From contig NC_088316.1 of assembly GCF_910592395.1 (NCBI RefSeq), positions 1,924,001 to 1,984,000 of the forward strand: a stretch of 60,000 nucleotides of DNA, written 5' to 3'. Source of the DNA: Lineus longissimus. Taxonomy: Eukaryota; Nemertea; Pilidiophora; Heteronemertea; Lineidae. Below are positions 45,346-57,990 of the stretch, in pieces (position 1 is the first letter of the stretch; the number at the start of each line of letters is the position of its first letter). Made by a program: the position numbers and the translations under genes. A model generated the notes under the pieces. That model saw nothing but the letters and a program-made list of their open reading frames with translations. It ran no database searches and was not told the origin of the DNA.

Positions 45346-46612
45346 TACCTTGGGTACCCTCTAGTTTGAAGAGCCAACCTCTGCACCTGACTGAGCTGTG
45401 GCATCATCTGACACCTGAGTCTGCCTATAAATCTGTCATTGGTGTCTTGTTTCTCAACGAAACAACCTATAATCGATACAGAAATCAATCAATCGATCAA
45501 TCAATCAATCAAAACTTTAAAAGTTTGATTCACACATCGAACATTGTGCAATTTCAATGGCTGTGTTATCACATTTTGTGCAGTATCACTATGATTTGTG
45601 TGGTAGGTTAGAGGAGGGCGTATCAGGCTTAAATTTCATCATACCCAACTGATGTAGGTCTGCGGCTATTTAGAATAGTCAGAATAGGCTGCAGAGTGGA
45701 ACTATGTCCTTGCTGTCTGTTGATAATAAGGGCCTCGGGGCGGATATAGAATTATGGGTTATAGAGTTGGGGGCTGGCACACATGCAAGCACAGTTTTGT
45801 CGGACAAGGGTCTGGGGGAACCTACCCCAGAATATACTTTTGACACGCAATACATTTTTAACGATATGTTTCTCGAATAGAAATGTTAGAACTGTTTTGA
45901 ATCGTAGATAGTCTGTATTGCAGGCAAATGCAATTATATATCTGTATATAGATGCATCATGTCAAATTGATTTATAATAATTGCGAATGTCATTCGGGAA
46001 CTTCCTCTTTTAATAAACGTACGATGTCACAGGGAATCTCCCTAGCGACGGGTTATTATTAGATGTTTCCAATGACATCACGGGACATCCTTTGATGAAT
46101 GTGGGGATGCTAATTAAGGAAGATGTGACAGGAATCTGGCCGCAGTGACATGTTCGATTAGACTCTTATACGCAATCAATACTTGTTACAGGCTCTTATG
46201 AGATTCACTCAGAGCTGTAATATGGGCTGTTCTAGATGTCCATGGAATAGGCAAGGCGTTCAAATGCACATAGTAAAACACTGTGGTGACTGTTCGTGCT
46301 GTTGTGGTCAACAGAGACAGCGGAAAAATGAGGAAATCGACCCCTGCCTGAAGCCGGCGTGATAAAATGCAGGTAAACCGGGTCATTTACAGAGACAAGA
46401 CCACTAGAAATGACTAATGAGTTGGTGTGATTAAGCATGGTCATTTTAATCGCAAAACATCCTGATTGCTCAGGTGCTCTCTACTGATTACCGCGTTCTT
46501 GTGAATGTCAGTTGAACTCTGAACAGGTTCAAGCAAGGCAAGGGAAGGAAAGGACTGTAAAAACAACTAAGATTGTATAACTGTTATATTGGATCACATT
46601 TCCATAAAAGTA

Positions 46613-46790
46613 CAGTAGAACCTCTCTTAGCGGACACCTCTCTATTAAGGACAATGTCTCTATTAAGGACACTAGTTTTGGTCCCAAATTGGTTGTTTCC
46701 ATTCAATTTGACCTCTCTAATCAGGACACCTCTCTAATAAGGACAGCACCTGTCAGTCCCAAGGGTGTCCTTAATAGAGAGGTTCTACTG
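46613..46790 (+). mobile_element. MITE-178 copy
   Basis: 178 bp, near-identical to 44176-44353, flanked by TA. Confidence 0.88.
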
Positions 46791-48292
46791 TATGTGTTAC
46801 TACATGTGCAACCATATGAGGGCTGATACCAGTGAGAAAGTCACAGATGCTGATGATGCTGCGATCTTCTATCTCCAACCAGTTTCATTGTCATCTAGAA
46901 CTCTAACTCTAATATTAGATATCACACTGCTTCCCCAGACTGATGTAACTAATATGACTATTACATGCCAACTAATCGATTTTAATTACATAACTAATAC
47001 TAACTAATTATTTGTCTTTGATGGTAACAGGATAGCTATGATTTATATGGTCTTATCTATGACCACTCTTTTCATTATTCTTACCCTAACCCAATTAAAG
47101 ACTAACTCAGTATATCACGAGACGGACTTTCTTAGGTTAGCTTTGTTGACTAATTAGCTGTCTTTAAGTGTCAGCAGGTTAATCTGTCGTAATGATACCT
47201 TCCTTTATCCGATACAGTCATGATTTGTGTGATTCTTTCTCACATGCAGGAGTTCCTTCCAATTCTTATGTCCTTTCTATTAGAAAAACCAATAACTGTT
47301 TTCAAAGTGATCTCCCCAAGACGTGACACCCTCTTAACAATGACAATGTCATATTAATCGGTGGATAACAACGCGAGTTTGTCTGTTCTTATTGGCCTGT
47401 CAATAACCATGGCTGAAATTGGATTTTCGGTCGTTCTAGATGCAGGTTTTTTTCAACGATGAAAGTGTCCTTTTCCCATGTCAAGGTTTCATCATTGTCT
47501 ATCAGAAATACCATTACCAACGCCATGAATCAGTCGGAGTCTTCACCACAAGGCCATTAATTTGTCAGGGCGGCCCACCCTACCTTGGCAGCCTACCACC
47601 CAACGTTAGAAGAGCCACCCTACCTTGCTCTAGAATTTTGAAAAGGGTTTCTATTGGGGCACCCTACCCTAAATTGCTGGCCACCCTACCTCTTGTCTTG
47701 CACACTGGCGAAACTTCTTGAATATCAAGTGTACCACCCTACCTTCAGAAAACCCTGTGCAGAACCAAATATTTTGCCCGGCTGAGAAAAGTGATGGAAA
47801 AAATGAATTTCTCTTGGTGTTGCACCTGAAAAAAACCAAAGTGGAGAACCTGCTGGAGGCCACTTTGTCCTCAATGATGTTGACTGAACCATGCTGCTGC
47901 CAGTTTCAGGCCGCTAAGCAAATCAATATCCACATCTTTCATCGAAAAAGAGACAGTTTGCTGTTGCTTGATCAGTCAAGAGAAGCTCACATTGATGAAT
48001 GGTAAAGAAATTTAATTGATTTTGTGCACCAGAATTGTCTCCCCTTGAATATCTGAGTATGAAAAGAGGGCAAGTTTTCCTGGCCATTTGATAGAATTGA
48101 CTGGATCTATAATGATTTTCACAAACAACCTTTATACACCTGAATCCCATCATAGATTCTATATCGTCAACTTTGACATACATATGTATTGAAGTGAATC
48201 AAACATGTCCTTGATAGCTTAGGGGCATAAAAGCATTGCATTATGGCCAATATCGATCGTAGTATTGATGATAAATACCGTCAATATAAGTA

Positions 48293-48470
48293 CAGTAGAA
48301 CCTCTCTTAGCGGACACCTCTCTATTAAGGACAACATCTCTATTAAGGACACTAGTTTTGGTCCCAAATTGGTTGTTTCCATTCAATTTGACCTCTCTAA
48401 TCAGGACACCTCTCTAATAAGGACAGCACCTGTCAGTCCCAAGGGTGTCCTTAATAGAGAGGGTCTACTG
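48293..48470 (+). mobile_element. MITE-178 copy
   Basis: 178 bp, near-identical to 46613-46790, flanked by TA. One base differs in the right TIR (GGGTCTACTG). Confidence 0.88.
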
Positions 48471-48657
48471 TATGAAACAGTTACGTTTAGCCATTCACAG
48501 GTGTTGGTAACGGTATTGGTGTTGTCGGGTCAGATAACGTCAACATCAGGAAATGGGCTCCCTTTTCGTTTGCGGATAAAATCAACTGATTATTATTTGG
48601 CTTCTGGATAGATCACGGATTGTTACATGTATCTGCTGTACTAACATCGTTGAAGTA

Positions 48658-48891
48658 CAGTGGAACCTCCCTTAGCGGACACCTCTCTATTAAGGACACT
48701 AGTTTTGGTCCCAAATTGGTTGTTTCCATTCAATGTGACCTCTCTAATCAGGACACCTCTCTATTAAGGACACTAGTTTTGGTCCCAAATTGGTTGTTTC
48801 CATTCAATGTGACTTCTCTAATCAGGACACCTCTCTATTAAGAACAGCACTTGTCAGTACCAAGGGTGTCCTTAATAGAGAGGTTCTACTT
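48658..48891 (+). mobile_element. MITE-178 variant with internal duplication
   Basis: Same family, about 234 bp. The segment TATTAAGGACACTAGTTTTG through the AATGTGACCTC part is present twice. The right end reads CTACTT. Confidence 0.82.
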
Positions 48892-49194
48892 CATATGTAT
48901 ATCCCTATATAGAGCTTATCTGGAGATGTCTTACTTGTTCATCAGCTCTTTAGATATTAAGGCTGCAATATTGACATGGTAGACATCATATCGGTTGTCG
49001 TTGCTTCCTTGCTTTCTGATAACAACTGAGTCAATGTTATCATGGTTGTTAAAGTGGCAATAAGTAAGTCTTTAGTGGTGATATGGGCAATAACCTGCGG
49101 AAGTAATTACCTCCTTTGTTTTCCCAGTGACAGGATGTCATCAGTTTATCAACCTCGATTTACCATCGCAATTCAGTGTCGTGGTAACAGGGAG

Positions 49195-49395
49195 ATCAGT
49201 GGCATAGGGGTTGGAGCACCAGGCTCATAATCAGGAGGTCATCGATGCCACTCTTGGAATGATTACCGCTGTTTCATCCTTAGTTCTTGAGCAAGACATT
49301 CAACCCTAAATTGCTCTATCCTTCAAATGAGACATAAAACCAACATTCTGTGTACCTGGTGGTTTTGCCAAGAGAAGAAGACCCCAACAATTGAG
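49195..49395 (+). mobile_element. tRNA-derived SINE family C
   Basis: GGCATAGGGGTTGGAGCACC, CTCATAATCAGGAGG, GTTCTTGAGCAAGACATTC, CCTTCAAATGAGACATAAAA and a purine tail (AAGAGAAGAAGACC). Confidence 0.65.
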
Positions 49396-49565
49396 AAATA
49401 AGGGATAGATATACATGTATGTCCTACAGTGTCTCAAGATAAATTTGTGCCAAAACTGGTTGAGCTAGTGAAGTCATGTGACCCTCTTAGTCTTTTCATT
49501 CATCAAGGTATGTCCTGATGACTGTGTAGTGTTGGCATCATTCCTACTAGCCCAGTCAAGAGGGA

Positions 49566-49640
49566 AATTCCCTTTAGCTCAGTCGGTAGAGTGATGGCCT
49601 TATAAGCGAGAGGTCCCGGGTTCAATCCCCGGTTGGACCT
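49566..49640 (+). repeat. tRNA-like sequence (degenerate tRNA or SINE head)
   Basis: TAGCTCAGTCGGTAGAGTG and CCGGGTTCAATCCCCGG give a D-arm and a perfect T-arm, with CTTATAA in the anticodon position. Acceptor and anticodon stems do not pair, so it is not called as a functional tRNA gene. Confidence 0.6.
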
Positions 49641-51566
49641 TGATGTTTTTCCTCTGTTACAACTGTATTGTTGAATCTAATTTAATCCCTTGTCCATTGT
49701 CCTGGGGTCCAGCTAACCATGTCACTATTTTACTTCTTGTCCTTACAATGCCTTTCTTCTTTTAATAAAACAACTTGTTGTGGATGATGATTACCGGTAG
49801 ATCAGTTTCGTTAAAGGAGGAATATGTCCAGATAATGTTGGGTCATCATTATTGCATCTTGACCATCAAGGTTGTTGCATCTGGCTCTATTTGTATTAGG
49901 CTCCATACTATAGCATGTTTCTTAACCAGCATGAGAATTCTTAACCATGACATATCTATACGTTGAGCGCAATGGCCCCTGGACTTTTCATTCTTAACAT
50001 TTTTCCAAACCTTTGATCTTGTCTCGTAACTCAGAACGACTGCCATCAAAAATCCGAATCCCAAATGCCCGGCAACAACAAAAATCCAGTTACGATTCTT
50101 TATGGCGCAAATATAATCAGCGAGAACGTTTCTTATTTTCCGTGAGGGAGATCCAAATGACGAGATTTACGAGAAGTAAAAAGTTTTGTGATATCTGAAT
50201 CCGATAGGATTGGGCAAACTGATAAAAATAAGATACTGGTGGTACCATTAAAAATTGGAATTTACTCTTTTTGTCCATTTAAATGCATGATATGTGGGTA
50301 CAATTATTTGGAGAATTCCTTAAAGGCTTAATACGCAGTTAGTTTACTTATGTGGTCGTTTCCATAGAAATTACACATGCCAGTACCGTGCTGGCACGAG
50401 AGAAAACTTGCCGCTCCTGACAGATTTGCAACAATTGAAACAGTACACTACCCTGTGGCATTCTCATGAGACAAACCCATTGTACACATAGCCTGAATTA
50501 ACATGCAACGATCGGGAAACATGATACACGCACCAATTGTATAGAATAAAACAAGAACATGCACGCATTTATCATGCATAATGACTGACTATTGGCGTTG
50601 CCTGGTGTAAGAAATAGGAACTAGATATAGTTGAACCAACAGTGAATGTATTTGAACAATTGGCCTACCCCTTTAAAGGGGTATGCCATTCATAGTTACC
50701 AGGGGTCCAGGAAAATAGAAATGCAGTTAAACACAATGCTGTAGTGATTATGCATACAAATTTGCTGAAACTTGGCATTAATGTATCTGTATGTCTGTCT
50801 ATACAACAGCATTGCTGAAATTTGTAAGCACGATTGGAAATTTTCAAATTCAATTACAAATTTTAATTCTTTAACGAATGGCGTATGCCTTTAAGGCTAA
50901 ACCAAAGGTTCCATTTGTTGGCAAGTTAGCTAAACAATGCTTAGGCTACACCTGCTCTCAAGCACATCATTAATATTTTGTCTTATGAACAAATCAAAGC
51001 ACAGAGCCCTTGGGAGATACAACTTACATGGATGAAATCAAACATTTATAAGAACAAAAATATGTAACCAATGATTAAACCAATAGTAGAGTGCGAATTA
51101 ATGAAACCGTCACCTGGCCCTCATTTGTAACTTTGTCGGTAAGTTGCGACTAACATTAACATCAAGTATAGATCTAATCCATACTTGCTAACATGGATAA
51201 AATCAAAAATTCATAAGACCAAAGATATGTACATGTACCCGATAATGAAACTAATAGCCAGTACCAAGTCCCTATTTCTCACAATAGGGGGCTCTTTACA
51301 AATAAGATGACGGTCGCTCATAGTAATTGGTTGTTGCTTTCTTTTCATTATGAAATGAACTCTCTAGCTATTAAAGTGATCTCCTCACCTGAAATATTGA
51401 AGTGAATCGAACTACTCCTTGATGGCTTAATTAGGGGCATAAAAGCATCGCATTATGGCCAATTGGCAATATTGAGCGAAATATTGATAAAGACCATCAA
51501 GATAAATTTGTATATATGTATATTTCGTACCGCCTTAAAGTGTTATTTTTGTTTGTATCTTTTCAG

Positions 51567-51637
51567 GTTATGTAGCAGAATGAACAAAGAAAGGATACAG
51601 ATTCATCATCAGTTCATTTCGATAACAAGATAGAAAG
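51567..51637 (+). other. Candidate noncoding 5' UTR exon
   Basis: TTTGTATCTTTTCAG acceptor followed by 71 nt ending ATAGAAAG before GTAGGA. No sustained open frame. It may be a 5'UTR exon of the gene starting at 57924. Splice-site scanning alone gives many false positives in introns, so this is weak. Confidence 0.25.
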
Positions 51638-52459
51638 GTAGGATATATTGTAGGCCCGTAAATTGGTTTCATTAGATGAATTTTGCATTCTTATAGTAGA
51701 GGGGCTACCTGGGATTTGGGATGTAGTCCCACAAAACCAGTTCACGTTGTCATATTGAAAAAATCCTTCCGCGTAACCAGCACAGCGTGATCATGACAAG
51801 GTTGCGCATGTGGCAGAGTGAATTGGCCAAAATAGTTCTCCCCAAAATGTTTTGATATTTGGTAGGAACTTTCTCTCTATCGTATTTATGTAGCGCAGTA
51901 TGTTGATAAAGAATGTTTGTAGCTGTTTTTGACGTCTGGAAAGCCTTTTGGAAAAAAGATTGGAATCGAGCTCAAAAGAAATAGTTTTTGGGGTCAATGA
52001 TATCATCAATGACAGATTTGGACTAAAGTTCGAGGCGATTCCCTTCAGGTCAAAGGAATTGAGTCAAAATTGCAAGTGACCAGTTCTGATCAAAATCTCT
52101 TGTGCCCCAAAAATGGCCATTTAATCACAAAAACTTTGGGATACAGTACAAATTCAGACTCAAGTTAAGCTGAAATGGACTTGTGTGGTAAATTACACCG
52201 ATTTATCATTTGATGCTACTAACTACCCCTGATGAATGTTAATTACTGTTCAGGTTAGACGATTCAATGATTGAGTGAGCGGATTTTGTTAGTAATCTAA
52301 TCGCTGATGGCCCAAATTGCTGATTTATTCCACAAATTTGCGAAATTAGACGTCATTTGCTGGTTCGTTGTAATTAAGTGACTCGGTAATTGATCAGTTT
52401 GGGTGTTAACACTTTCCCTAGAGTAATCACCTGATGGTGGCTGTTGATCACCACCTTCT

Positions 52460-52540
52460 TCCTTCCCCAGCGTCTGCCCCACACTTGGAGGTGATTTTCT
52501 CCAGGGAGTATTCCTCCTCCAAGACAGGATGAGCGTTTTT
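52460..52540 (-). mobile_element. SINE family A fragment (3' end only)
   Basis: Matches the tail-proximal part of family A (CACTTGGAGGTGATTTTCTC, GTATTCCTCCTCCAA) with CTTCTTCC before it. The tRNA head is missing. Confidence 0.7.
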
Positions 52541-54770
52541 GCTTGGGGAGTCAGTTCTCTGGAAAACGAAGAACTTGACTCGCACCCTTGAAATTGGCAT
52601 TCACTTCATTTGAAGAAGTATTTATTGCTTTTAGATTTCAAGTTCTAGCCAAAATGGCGGTACCTATGGTCAACATTAATGTAGTTAGTTTCCATTGTTT
52701 GTCATTCTCCCCCTGAACCTAGCCCGCTGACTGCAGCAGACTACCATGTGACCTGGCTGTCATAGCCAGGCGCATGTCACACAGAAGATGAGCCTAAATG
52801 GCACCAGAAGATAATGGAAGAAATTGATGTCCTCAGATTTGACAAAAAGCAGACAACAGTGAATTGCACAACTCATCCATCTCAGCCTGCCAAGCTCAGA
52901 GCGACAGGTTTTGCAGCAGATAGCCATATGGTAAATGTCCATAAAGCGAATGCCCTTTCCATGTTTTGCAAAGTAGGTACTTTGTCAAGATTCACTCTGT
53001 CACTGTTGAAGCATGAAAATAATGAATTAGCCAGACTCTGGATCAGTCTTCAGATTTTGCGGTCCACTTGTTATCCATTCAGCCAGCTGTGCGGCTAGCT
53101 GGTTATGGATGCGCTATTAGGTGAAGTAGGTTACAGTACAACCGGTCATGCCGGTGCCACGGAGTAAATTTCATGAACTCAACCATAAGTGCCATGCAAA
53201 CCAGCGATTTTTATTGCTATGACCTGCGATCATGATCATATGCTACATGGACAAAAATTCTTCGTTTGTGATGATCATCCCAGACGCTTGTGACGAGAAT
53301 TGGGATAGCAGCAACCAAGCAGTGGATTGCTTTGAGATTAAGCTAGAATTGCTTATTGGGAATGAGGAGGGAGCTGTTTTCAAAACGGGATGTTAGGACA
53401 AAATGGTTTGTTCCTCTCTGCCATGTTGCTCCTCTGCTGGCAGGATTCACCAAGTGCAGTTAAGCCATCTCTGTGATTTGAGATGATAACTTGTGAGTAC
53501 TCCAATGATGGTTTGGAGTGTTAGACCGGCCAGTATCTCCATGATTTGAGATAAACACCGTCAGATTGAACCCAAACACCAAACCAACACTTTGAAGTGT
53601 CCCAGTTGATTAATATTGGTTGTCCGTCAATCGAACGCTGTCGGAAAGTCCTCTTCAAATTTGTTTTCATCTTCAAGTAATTGCGTCTGTCGGGTCAAAT
53701 TGATAAGACGAGAAGTTTCCGTCCCCTCTGATTTGAGAGCAAACATTAGTCGATTTGGTGTCTTCAGTGATGTGGCCCGTCTTCCAACTTTGCTGATCAA
53801 TGCCTCGGGTACTTCATAAGATTGAAGTTCTTCAAATGTCTGTGGTCTAAGCGTTGTGCCCGTTCTTTAAAAAATTGAAATATGCAAAAAATATCTATCA
53901 GCAAAAGTCGATAATCACTGGATTTGATGTCAATTGCAGGTCACTACGATCTCCAATTCTTGTCCCAGGTGTTTTTATGACCAATGCCAACAAGCGATTA
54001 TTGTTGCATGCGATTTAAATCACTTTTTTGCAGGGCGCTTAAATCTATCGACATCTGCTCTATCTCCTCTGTATAGTCCAGTGACTCCTTGACAGAACCA
54101 ACCAAGTATGGATTTATCTATACTTGACGGAACCCATCAATATCGAGATTGCATTTTATCGCCCGACAGACGATTAAGTGAGGTGGTGTATAAAGAATAT
54201 GCTTTAAACGCAAACATTTTCTTAAGTCCACTTACCTTCATCTATCGATTGTGACACTTTACTGATTTGGTTGGCAAATATTTGTCGGGAATGGAAAATA
54301 TAGATTCAGGAAAGGAGAATATAGATTCATTGCCAACAATGCCCGACATCGATTTCTGGATCTGTCAATATCTGTAACGAGACAATTGTCAGAACACTTT
54401 ACAGCGGTCAGGCTGATCAGTGAAGGGTGGTAAGCTGCCGGATTTTGCCATCAAAGACAGGAGTTGTGGTTGGTGTTGGATTGACACTTGATGACATAGT
54501 TGACCAGCTTGTAGCAGGCAGCGGCGGATTTCATTAATAACAAGTGTCGCTTGTCGGAATAACACTTGATGTGCAGGGTGAGGCCGAGTCGCTAACTCTT
54601 TCACTGCCAGGTCCAGAAACGCCTCCACGCTACATCTTGACCCTAAAGTTTTGCTCCGCTGACCTCGACTCCGTTTGAGAGGAGGTTACGGACGGAGTTC
54701 CTCTGATGGTTCAAAATGACTTGCTATAGCTGGCCAGCCTAGTCAAAATTAAAATAGAGCCGAAGATTGG

Positions 54771-55512
54771 TTTAGTAATACCATGGGCTTTTGCAGGCAA
54801 AGCTCCACTGAATGAGGCCAAGGACGTCCTGCCGGGCCTGCTGGTTTAGTAATACCATGGGCTTTTGCAGGCAAAGCTCCACTGAATGAGGCTAAGGACG
54901 TCCTGCCGGGCCTGCTGGTTTAGTAATACCATGGGCTTTTGCAGGCAAAGCTCCACTGAATGAGGCTAAGGACGTCCTGCCGGGCCTGCTGGTTTAGTAA
55001 TACCATGGGCTCTTGCAGGCAAAGCTCCACTGAATGAGGCCAAGGACGTCCTGCCGGGCCTGCTGGTTTAGTAATACCATGGGCTTTTGCAGGCAAAGCT
55101 CCACTGAATGAGGCTAAGGACATCCTGCCGGGCCTGCTGGTTTAGTAATACCATGGGCTTTTGCAGGCAAAGCTCCACTGAATGAGGCTAAGGACATCCT
55201 GCCGGGCCTGCTGGTTTAGTAATACCATGGGCTTTTGCAGGCAAAGCTCCACTGAATGAGGCTAAGGACGTCCTGCCGGGCCTGCTGGTTTAGTAATACC
55301 ATGGGCTTTTGCAGGCAAAGCTCCACTGAATGAGGCTAAGGACGTCCTGCCGGGCCTGCTGGTTTAGTAATACCATGGGCTTTTGCAGGCAAATCTCCAC
55401 TGAATGAGGCTAAGGACGTCCTGCCGGGCCTGCTGGTTTAGTAATACCATGGGCTTTTGCAGGCAAAGCTCCACTGAATGAGGCTAAGGACATCCTGCCG
55501 GGCCTGCTGCTT
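54771..55512 (+). repeat. 74-bp minisatellite, ten copies
   Basis: Ten units of exactly 74 bp start at 54771 and every 74 bp to 55437 (TTTAGTAATACCATGGGC ... CCTGCCGGGCCTGCTGG). They are nearly identical, differing at a few sites (GGCC/GGCT, GACG/GACA). The period is not a multiple of three and no frame persists, so it is noncoding. Confidence 0.95.
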
Positions 55513-55950
55513 TGGTAGAAAAAACCACCCCAGCCGGTGATTAGTTCTGTAGCACGTAAGTGTATGTGTTTGGCACTGAAAGAGTAAGGGTGGTCAGCTG
55601 CCTGATTTTACCATCAAAGGCATGGGCAGGTTGTGGTTTTCTTCATTGTTAGAATAGCAGGATGGAGCTTATGAGTCTGAAGTGATACTGATTATACTGA
55701 CATGACTGATTCCATTAATATAAACATTACCAGTGGTTTGTAGTTTCATTTGTTTGAATAACACTCCATGGCTTTGTAGCTAATCAAAGCAACTTTATTC
55801 GTGTGCTGCTTTTATCAAGACAATCAATTAGGGCTAATGAGTAGACTGGTCCTTATTACTAGCATAGCCGCTTGGTTATACGCTTGCTAGTCAGTAGGAT
55901 TTTAATGTAGTAAACTTCAAACTTTCCATATTTTTCCCATTTTGCAAAGT

Positions 55951-56128
55951 CAGTAGAACCTCTCTATTAAGGACAACCTTGTGACTGACAAGTGCTGTCC
56001 TTAATAGAGAGTTGTCCTGATTAGGGAGGTCAAATTGAATGGAAACAACCAATTTGGGGTCAAAACTAGTGTCCTTAATAGAGAGGTTGTCCTTAATGGA
56101 GAGATGTCTGCTAAGGGAGGTTCCACTG
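55951..56128 (-). mobile_element. MITE-178 copy, reverse orientation
   Basis: 178 bp, CAGTAGAACCTCTCTATTAA to GGGAGGTTCCACTG; the internal sequence is the reverse of the other copies. Confidence 0.82.
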
Positions 56129-56736
56129 TATTGGCAAAATCCGTGAAGAGGAAACGTCCACAAAATTAGGCAGTTTCCAGTAATATCATGTATATCTTCG
56201 TTCACTCTTGACTGGTCAATGCATTACTTTGCCTGTCTCACAGATTGTCAGGTATCAGTGACCAGTTATGCATCATCTTTGATATTTTCTTATCATGACC
56301 AATTTCCCCAGGGAGCTGTGATAATGGACCTCTGCACAGCTATAACAGTGATTTATGACTATCTTGGGAAATATAGCGGTAAGTGTTGAGGCTGACAATG
56401 GCAATGGCCACCAACCTCAAATTAAGTCTCCAGAATTCATAATCATAGCATCATGATCTCTCTACTTTGCCTCAGACTATTCAAACATGATGTACAACGA
56501 TATCTCTCGCCATATACTCGCAAATTCCGGTGGTCTCATTGACATCACCCTTGGGTATGATCAGCCTTGTAAACAACTCTGGACAACAATATATTGCACC
56601 TCGAGGTGATGGGATGAAATATGCAATGTATTAGATTGGTGGTCAGCCCTTGTACCCAACGGATTTCCTAGGAGAGGCAAGGTTATGGCTCTATCTGTCA
56701 TTTAAGTGATCTGGCTAACTTGTTTGTATTCCACAG

Positions 56737-56829
56737 GGCACATCCATTGTGTCGGACTCCTGTAGTGACCTGAATTTCCCCGGGGTGCGTGGGTTGTTAC
56801 ATCCTCACTCTGTCCGTCCCTGGTGACAG
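56737..56829 (+). other. Candidate noncoding 5' UTR exon
   Basis: Acceptor TTGTATTCCACAG, then 93 nt of locally GC-rich sequence ending GGTGACAG before GTTAGT. Its composition stands out from the AT-rich surroundings. Stops fall in the forward frames, so it would be untranslated. Confidence 0.35.
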
Positions 56830-57873
56830 GTTAGTAGAGCTGGACCCAGTTTGTTCCTAATTATACAGACAGCCTTTGCAACTTGGTAGGAATATTGAGA
56901 AGTTATGAAAGTGATTTCTGATGGTGACTGAAAGCGACAAACTTTCAGTTACTTTTGCTCAGAGCGTCGCTTACATTTTGAATTTGAGTCGTGGAATTTC
57001 AAAAACGTAGTAGCGAGGTTATCCAAACACGCACTTTCTCTGGTCATTTTATCATGCTGACATAGAGAGCAAAGTCAGGTGCGCACTGCAACCACGAGTC
57101 TAAGATATCCGAGTGACTATTGTTGTTGATTGCAAGTCAGGACCTCATTTGGAGCTAATTTGCCGAATGTCAAGAACAGAGTGAAGTCATAAATATTCAA
57201 GACTTAAATGGCTGTAAGACTTCTGGAAACATCTGCAATTGACTCATATGAAATATGGTCATCAATAAGACTCTGAAAACATGCTTCAAACATCATTAAT
57301 TTCACCTACATTGCTGTTTCTTAGTTTAACATTCGCCATGGCCCCAGTTAATTGGTATTCGCGGGTGCTGGGGTTGTAAAACCAAATTAAGCAAGCAGAA
57401 TCTTTGATTGAGAGAAGTTGTATCCAATGAACCTTAAACACACGTCCTTCTCTCAATTGTGAAGCTAATATGGGAGCTTTATACGCTGATGGTTACACAG
57501 CCCTGTTTAATGAACTGAGGAATCATTCACCGTATTCACGTTGGTGATGTTAGCACCTTTGGTTGGTGTTGGGCTGTGGCCATTTGTCGTTCTGAGATTC
57601 GAACAGAGCAGGTAGACTTGACCAACCAAAAAGACTTCCAAACTCTGTGTCTTCTTGTAAGAAAGTGATTATTCAACATCACTAAGCTTGTACATTTCAT
57701 CAGCAGTGTATGACTGGTCATACGACATCAGGCCATATGACACAACAAGCGTTCTGACCTTGAGGTCATGTCAGTTTCAGCTGCTGATATGGTCTCTGTG
57801 GATTTTCACAGCATAGATCTTGGCAGTTGACTCATAATATTGTCTGACACATCTCACCACTGTTTACTTTCAG

Positions 57874-57990
57874 AAGATGACCTAACTGAGTTTCTCCGAC
57901 CCTGAATATTTGTTGCGGCCATCATGGGATGCGGCACGTCAACTGAGACCTCCGACCGTCGGGGATCAGATGGTGAGAAACGCAAGAAAG
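57874..57990 (+). CDS. Likely first coding exon of an N-acylated protein (MGCGTS...), 5' end of a gene running off the window
   Basis: Acceptor TGTTTACTTTCAG at 57873, 50 nt of leader, then ATG at 57924 in a good initiation context (GCCATCATGG). The reading is MGCGTSTETSDRRGSDGEKR, then KK and a split Gly codon, with a donor at 57991 (GTTCGT) or, in the same phase, at 57972 (GTGAGA). Gly2 with Cys3 and Ser6 is the classic N-myristoylation plus palmitoylation signature, so a membrane-anchored product is predicted. The start resembles that of PSKH1 kinases (MGCGTSK), but the following residues differ, so the family is not assigned. A strong-looking acceptor at 58180 would give an immediate stop in phase, so the next coding exon is probably outside the window. 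Confidence 0.5.

Larger units (their letters stand above)
40600..51566. other. Long noncoding region with repeats
   Basis: About 11 kb without recognisable coding sequence. It holds a (GA)n tract (41183-41200), SINE A (43219), a hairpin (44007), four full-length and one diverged MITE-178 copies, an (ATCA)n tract (about 45484-45512), a cluster of CCACCCTACC motifs (47570-47745), SINE C and a tRNA-like sequence. It may be the first intron of the right-hand gene. Confidence 0.5.
51638..56736. other. Noncoding region with 74-bp minisatellite
   Basis: No coding sequence recognised. Contains the SINE A fragment, the ten-copy minisatellite and one reversed MITE-178. An open stretch at 52814-53098 lacks splice support and family signatures. 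Confidence 0.5.

Noticed and set aside
49566-49640. Functional tRNA gene (anticodon-like CTTATAA loop)
   Set aside because: The T-arm pairs, but the acceptor and anticodon stems do not. More likely a SINE head or tRNA pseudogene.
52814-53098. 94-codon open frame
   Set aside because: No acceptor/donor pattern, no family signature, ordinary AT-rich composition.
54920-55123. Minus-strand open frame across the 74-bp array
   Set aside because: Period not divisible by three, so no repeating peptide; frame open by chance.
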